This document shows, one piece after another, positions 60,468 to 64,000 of a DNA stretch of 64,000 bases. The position numbers were made by a program, and so were the translations under genes. The stretch's first letter is position 1. Every line of letters begins with the position of its first letter. Source of the DNA: Roseovarius confluentis (GTDB taxonomy: Bacteria; Pseudomonadota; Alphaproteobacteria; Rhodobacterales; Rhodobacteraceae); contig NZ_PPFE01000002.1 of assembly GCF_002917925.1 (NCBI RefSeq), positions 124,001-188,000 of the forward strand. The letters run 5' to 3'. The notes beneath the pieces are model-generated. The model saw nothing but the letters and a program-made list of their open reading frames with translations. It searched no databases and was not told the origin of the DNA.

Positions 60468-60890
60468 ATGACGGGCGCGCAGATCCTTCACGCGACCACT
60501 GTTGCCATCGACGGCCGTGCCGTGCTGATCCGCGGCGCGTCGGGGAGTGGCAAGTCGGGGCTGGCGCTGCAACTTCTTGCAATGGGTGCGGAACTGGTGT
60601 CGGACGACCGCACGGTGGTGTGGGCCGACGACGAAACGCTCTGGGCCGATGCGCCGGACACGATCCGCGGCAAGATCGAAGCGCGCGGCGTGGGCATCCT
60701 GCGCAGTGCTGCGGCGGGGCGTTGCGCGGTTGCGCTCGTGGTCGACATGGACGAGGTTGAAACCGAGCGTCTTCCCGAGGCCCGAGAGACGCGGCTCATG
60801 GGCATACCCTTGCCTGTTATTAACAAATCCGAGAGCGCCCATTTTCCTGCCGCCGTGGCAGTATATCTAAGAGGCGAACGCCTGGAATGA
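60468..60890 (+). CDS. hprK: HPr kinase/phosphorylase, short alphaproteobacterial form
   Basis: A 140-residue HprK consisting only of the kinase domain, the usual form in alphaproteobacteria. The P-loop is LIRGASGSGKSGLALQL, with the following SDDRTVVWAD and the signature KIEARGVGILRSA. It phosphorylates HPr on a serine (S49 of the HPr encoded at 62263). It lies between chvG and rapZ in a conserved regulatory operon. Confidence 0.93.
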   Translation: MTGAQILHATTVAIDGRAVLIRGASGSGKSGLALQLLAMGAELVSDDRTVVWADDETLWADAPDTIRGKIEARGVGILRSAAAGRCAVALVVDMDEVETERLPEARETRLMGIPLPVINKSESAHFPAAVAVYLRGERLE

Positions 60891-60914
60891 GGCTGGAATG
60901 AGGAGTGGCCCGCG

Positions 60915-61850
60915 ATGCCGGCAGGCCCGATAAGCAACAGACTGGTTCTGGTGACCGGCCCGTCGGGTGCCGGGCGCACCACGGCGATCCGTGCTTTGGA
61001 GGACATGGGGTTCGAGGCCATCGACAACCTGCCGCTGTCCCTCTTGCCGCGACTGATCGAGGGCAATGGGCCGGACAAGCCGCTGGTGCTGGGCGTGGAC
61101 ACGCGCAACCGGGATTTCTCGACCAATGCGCTGATCGAGGTGATCGACACGCTGAGCGCGGATGCGACGGTGCATTTGCAGGTGCTTTATCTCGACAGCA
61201 GCGCCGAGGTGCTGACGCGGCGATTTTCCGAGACGCGCAGGCGGCACCCGTTGGCCCCGGCGGAGACGCCGGATGCTGGGATCGCGCGGGAGTTCGACCT
61301 GCTGGGCCCGATCCGGGCGCGGGCGGATATCCTGATCGACACGTCGGAATTGTCGCCGCACGATTTACGCGCGGAATTGTCGCGCTGGTTCGCGCCGGGC
61401 GATGGCGGGCAGATGTCGGTCTCGGTTCAGTCGTTTTCCTACAAGCGCGGGCTGCCGCGTGGCCTGGACATGGTGCTGGATTGCCGGTTCCTGCGAAACC
61501 CCTATTGGGAGGCCAGCCTGCGCGGATTGACCGGGCAGGACGCGCTGGTGCGGGCCTATGTGGGCGATGACCCGATGTTCGAAGGCTTCGCCGCGCGGGT
61601 CGGTGACCTGGTGCGGCAGTTGCTGCCGGCCTACAAGGCAGAGGGCAAGGCCTATCTGGCGATCGGCTTTGGCTGTACCGGCGGGCAGCACCGCAGCGTC
61701 ACGATGGCAGAAACCTTGTCCGAGTCCCTTGCAGAGGCAGGCTGGCAGGTGTCTATAAGGCATCGCGAACTGGAACGGCGCGGCTTGCTTGCGCCGTCTG
61801 GCCCCGGCGAAAAGACCGAGGCGAAGCAGAAAGGAGACATCGGGGCGTGA
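60915..61850 (+). CDS. rapZ: RNase adapter / nucleotide-binding protein RapZ
   Basis: A 311-residue RapZ (YvcJ) protein. The P-loop reads [20 protein letters not shown], with Arg in place of the usual Walker Lys. [40 protein letters not shown] and the C-terminal [20 protein letters not shown] are diagnostic. In enterobacteria RapZ adapts a small RNA to RNase E for glucosamine-6-phosphate control; its role in alphaproteobacteria is less clear. Its stop overlaps the GTG start of the EIIA gene. Confidence 0.93.
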   Translation: MPAGPISNRLVLVTGPSGAGRTTAIRALEDMGFEAIDNLPLSLLPRLIEGNGPDKPLVLGVDTRNRDFSTNALIEVIDTLSADATVHLQVLYLDSSAEVLTRRFSETRRRHPLAPAETPDAGIAREFDLLGPIRARADILIDTSELSPHDLRAELSRWFAPGDGGQMSVSVQSFSYKRGLPRGLDMVLDCRFLRNPYWEASLRGLTGQDALVRAYVGDDPMFEGFAARVGDLVRQLLPAYKAEGKAYLAIGFGCTGGQHRSVTMAETLSESLAEAGWQVSIRHRELERRGLLAPSGPGEKTEAKQKGDIGA

Positions 61851-62230
61851 TCGGGATCGTGATCGTGGCGCATGGCGGGCTGGCCCAGGGCTATCTGAAG
61901 GCGATAGAGCATGTCGTCGGTGGGCAGTCGGGTATTCAGGCCATCCCGATCGAGGGTGATTTCGACCGGTCCGAAAAGCAGGATGAGATCTGCCGCGCCG
62001 CCGACGAGGTGGATACCGGCGACGGCGTTCTGATCGTGGTGGACATCTTCGGCGCGTCGCCGGCGAACCTGTCGCTCAAGGCGTGCCAGCCCGAGAACCG
62101 CCGCATCCTGTACGGGGCGAACCTGCCGATGCTGCTGAAGCTGGCCAAGAGCCGCGATCTGTCGGTGCCCGAGGCCGCCCGCGCCGCCCTGGATGCAGGG
62201 CGCAAGTATATCGACAGTCACTCCCCGTAA
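61847..62230 (+). CDS. PTS EIIA component, mannose family (regulatory)
   Basis: A 127-residue EIIA-Man domain. The phosphorylated His is H9 in [40 protein letters not shown] and [20 protein letters not shown] follow as in the family. It uses a GTG start overlapping the rapZ stop. No EIIB/EIIC is present, so it belongs to the signalling PTS of alphaproteobacteria, which takes phosphate from HPr rather than moving sugar. Confidence 0.93.
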   Translation: MIGIVIVAHGGLAQGYLKAIEHVVGGQSGIQAIPIEGDFDRSEKQDEICRAADEVDTGDGVLIVVDIFGASPANLSLKACQPENRRILYGANLPMLLKLAKSRDLSVPEAARAALDAGRKYIDSHSP

Positions 62231-62262
62231 TGTGGGCCGGACAAAGAAAGACCAAGACCGAA

Positions 62263-62541
62263 ATGACAGACACCGTCACGCGCGAGATCGAGATCGTCAA
62301 CGAGAAGGGCCTGCACGCGCGTGCGGCGGCCAAGCTGGTGGAGGTGGTCGAGGGATTCGACGCGCAGGCCGAGGTCAGCCATGATGGCCAGACCACGGGC
62401 GCGGACAGCATCATGGGTCTTTTGATGTTGGCAGCGTCGCGTGGAACGACTATTGACGTGCGAGCCTGGGGGCCCGACGCCGAGGCGCTGGCGGATGCCG
62501 TGAGCGCGTTGGTGGCCGACCGGTTCGGCGAGGACATGTAG
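62263..62541 (+). CDS. ptsH: Phosphocarrier protein HPr
   Basis: A 92-residue HPr. H18 in NEKGLHARAAAKLVEVV accepts phosphate from enzyme I, and S49 in TGADSIMGLLMLAASRG is the site for HprK. The start at 62263 (MTDTVTREIEI) is the normal HPr length; the ATG at 62230 adds eleven residues. Enzyme I is not in the window. Confidence 0.95.
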   Translation: MTDTVTREIEIVNEKGLHARAAAKLVEVVEGFDAQAEVSHDGQTTGADSIMGLLMLAASRGTTIDVRAWGPDAEALADAVSALVADRFGEDM

Positions 62542-62548
62542 GCGCGCT

Positions 62549-63457
62549 ATGCGCGGCGGGACGGGAACAGACCACGTGGCGGAAAAGGCGCAGGATCAAA
62601 GCGGCGACGGATCGCCCGGGTCGGTCAATTTCACGAAATATGACCGGCGCAGCCTGACCTATGCCAACTCTTTTGACAGTCCCGGCACGGCCTTCACCAT
62701 ACGGGCGGTCGAATGGTTCACCGGCAAGCTGACGATCATCAAGATGATCCGGGAGTTCGAGAAAAAGGGCGCCCCCACGGGACAGCCCTTCTGGCGCGCG
62801 GCGCTCGATACGATGGGCATCCCGCTGCTGACCCCGCAGGAGCAGATCGACAATATCCCCGAGACCGGCCCGGTGGTGATCGTTGCGAACCACCCGCACG
62901 GGCTGGTGGACGGAATGATCCTGGCCGACCTGATCGGGCGGCGGCGCACCGATTACAAGATCCTGACACGGGCGCTGTTGACCGGGATCGACGAGGTGGC
63001 GGCGTCCTACATGATCTCGGTGCCATTCCCGCACGAGCCGGACGCGCAGCGCAAGTCGGTGGAGATGCGGGCCAAGGCGATGGCGCATCTGAAGGAGGGC
63101 GGCGCGATCAGCGTGTTCCCGTCGGGTGTGGTGGCGTCGTCCGACAGCCTGTTCGGGCCCGTGAGGGAGCGTGAATGGAACGTCTTCACCGCGCAGATGA
63201 TCCGACGGTCGGGCGCGACGGTTGTGCCGATCTATTTCCCGGGCGCCAATTCGCGCGCCTACCAGATGGCCAATTGCATTTCGCCGACCCTGCGCCAGAG
63301 TCTTTTGCTGCACGAGGTGGTGCGGGGCTGCAATCACCCGCAAAAGCCCGTGGTGGGGCCGCCGATCACGCAAGAGCAGATGGAGCTTTTGGACAAGGAC
63401 CCGCGCGGGTTCATGGCGTGGTTGCGCGAGCATACCCTGAGCCTGGGCGGGGGGTGA
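62549..63457 (+). CDS. Lysophospholipid acyltransferase, PlsC-like
   Basis: A 302-residue acyltransferase with the catalytic H-x4-D motif in VIVANHPHGLVDGMILADL, FPSGVVASSDSLFGP (substrate glycerol-phosphate loop) and VVPIYFPGANSRAYQM. The first ~25 residues are hydrophilic and poorly conserved, and the start is uncertain. It probably acylates lysophosphatidic acid or lyso-ornithine lipid (OlsA-like) at the inner membrane. It starts eight bases after HPr. Confidence 0.85.
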   Translation: MRGGTGTDHVAEKAQDQSGDGSPGSVNFTKYDRRSLTYANSFDSPGTAFTIRAVEWFTGKLTIIKMIREFEKKGAPTGQPFWRAALDTMGIPLLTPQEQIDNIPETGPVVIVANHPHGLVDGMILADLIGRRRTDYKILTRALLTGIDEVAASYMISVPFPHEPDAQRKSVEMRAKAMAHLKEGGAISVFPSGVVASSDSLFGPVREREWNVFTAQMIRRSGATVVPIYFPGANSRAYQMANCISPTLRQSLLLHEVVRGCNHPQKPVVGPPITQEQMELLDKDPRGFMAWLREHTLSLGGG

Positions 63458-63468
63458 CGTTCAGGAAG

Positions 63469-63488
63469 GTGGGTTTCACCCACCCTAC
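63469..63488. repeat. Short palindromic repeat, GTGGGT..ACCCACCCTAC family
   Basis: GTGGGTTTCACCCACCCTAC, a shorter copy 12 bases past the acyltransferase stop. A second copy follows 15 bases later. Confidence 0.75.
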
Positions 63489-63502
63489 GCGACGGAGCAG
63501 CG

Positions 63503-63524
63503 CGTGGGTTATCACCTACCCTAC
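63503..63524. repeat. Short palindromic repeat, GTGGGT..ACCCACCCTAC family
   Basis: CGTGGGTTATCACCTACCCTAC, with one arm change. It is in tandem with the copy at 63469, in the convergent gap before the hydroxybutyryl-CoA dehydrogenase gene. Confidence 0.7.
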
Positions 63525-63560
63525 GACGGCGTGCCGGAGTCGCTTGGGTCTTCAGCCTCG

Positions 63561-64000
63561 TCAGCGGGTCGGGACCGGTTCCTCGCCGCGATAATCGTAG
63601 AAGCCGCGGCCGGTCTTGCGGCCGAGCCAGCCGGCCTCCACATATTTCGTCAGCAGCGGGCAGGGGCGGTACTTGGTGTCCGCGAGCCCGTCATGCAGCA
63701 CGTTCATGATGGCAAGGCAGGTGTCCAGCCCGATGAAATCGGCCAGTTCCAGCGGGCCCATCGGATGGTTCGTGCCGAGTTTCATCGAGGTGTCGATGGA
63801 AATGACCGAGCCGACGCCCTCGTAGAGCGTGTAGACCGCCTCGTTGATCATCGGCATGAGGATGCGGTTGACGATGAAGGCGGGGAAATCCTCGGAACTG
63901 GCGGCGGTCTTGCCGAGATTTTCGACCACGGCGAGGCAGGCGTCGTAGGTGGGTTTGTCGGTGGCGATGCCGCGGATCAATTCGACCAGTTGCATGACCG
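63561..64000 (-). CDS. 3-hydroxybutyryl-CoA dehydrogenase, 3' part
   Basis: The C-terminal ~146 residues of 3-hydroxyacyl-CoA dehydrogenase; the frame runs open through the window end, so the NAD-binding half is outside. It has [40 protein letters not shown], the helical [20 protein letters not shown] and the end [18 protein letters not shown]. It acts in polyhydroxybutyrate/acetyl-CoA assimilation, which feeds the ethylmalonyl-CoA pathway. Confidence 0.93.
   Translation of the reverse strand, partial: VMQLVELIRGIATDKPTYDACLAVVENLGKTAASSEDFPAFIVNRILMPMINEAVYTLYEGVGSVISIDTSMKLGTNHPMGPLELADFIGLDTCLAIMNVLHDGLADTKYRPCPLLTKYVEAGWLGRKTGRGFYDYRGEEPVPTR

Overview
The window looks like a chromosomal segment of a marine Rhodobacteraceae (roseobacter-type) alphaproteobacterium. 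It is GC-rich. Its chvI-chvG-hprK-rapZ-EIIA-HPr block facing pckA is the standard alphaproteobacterial arrangement, it carries a methylsuccinyl-CoA dehydrogenase of the ethylmalonyl-CoA pathway, and its small families (DUF1491, DUF1045, YtoQ) are typical of the group. A BciA-type divinyl chlorophyllide 8-vinyl reductase suggests the organism, or a recent ancestor, makes bacteriochlorophyll. No plasmid, phage or transposase gene is visible.

Layout. 1-2.6 kb: 3' end of cbtA, a His-rich exported protein, a DUF1636 ferredoxin-like protein, a poorly coding gap and a small surface-antigen-like protein. 2.6-7.9 kb, minus strand: NlpE/META protein, outer-membrane barrel coupled to an exported amidohydrolase, and a membrane alpha/beta-hydrolase. 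7.9-14 kb: tripartite tricarboxylate transporter tctCBA with its GntR/UTRA regulator, divergent from a DUF3604 metallohydrolase; this is probably one uptake-and-use locus for an unknown carboxylate. 14.5-19.4 kb, minus strand: AcoR-like regulator, flavin monooxygenase and zinc alcohol dehydrogenase. 19.6-29.8 kb: tRNA-Gly, ABC exporter, bciA, era, DUF1491, a giant VWA/Ig-repeat secreted protein, recO, an LLM flavoprotein and a DUF1330 protein. 30-32.3 kb: PQQ-type sugar dehydrogenase, META protein, TetR regulator.

32.4-47.5 kb is a full C-P lyase (phosphonate) locus: phnCDEE plus a hexapeptide transferase; a first phnM with phnF on the minus strand; phnGHI, a FosX-like gene, a HAD hydrolase, phnJKLN; a convergent DUF1045 2H phosphoesterase; and a second phnM. 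Uptake (phnCDEE), ribosylation and C-P cleavage (phnGHIJ, phnM, phnK/L), and phosphorylation to PRPP (phnN) are all encoded. phnP is not in the window. A Pho-box-like array precedes phnC and an inverted repeat lies between phnF and phnG.

47.5-57.6 kb: mcd with a duplicated 3' scrap beside it, a TauE/SafE transporter, pheT without pheS, a gene interrupted by an in-frame amber codon, ytoQ, a gene remnant, marC and pckA. 57.9-64 kb: ChvI/ChvG two-component system and the regulatory PTS module, a PlsC-like acyltransferase, and the 3' part of 3-hydroxybutyryl-CoA dehydrogenase.

Intergenic DNA is unusually structured. There are at least nine copies of a short GTGGGT...ACCCACCCTAC palindrome, several CCCGGGTCAAGCCCGGGACGGG-type copies, two paired-hairpin elements of the same architecture, and two copies of a roughly 115-bp MITE-like element, one with perfect 14-bp terminal inverted repeats.
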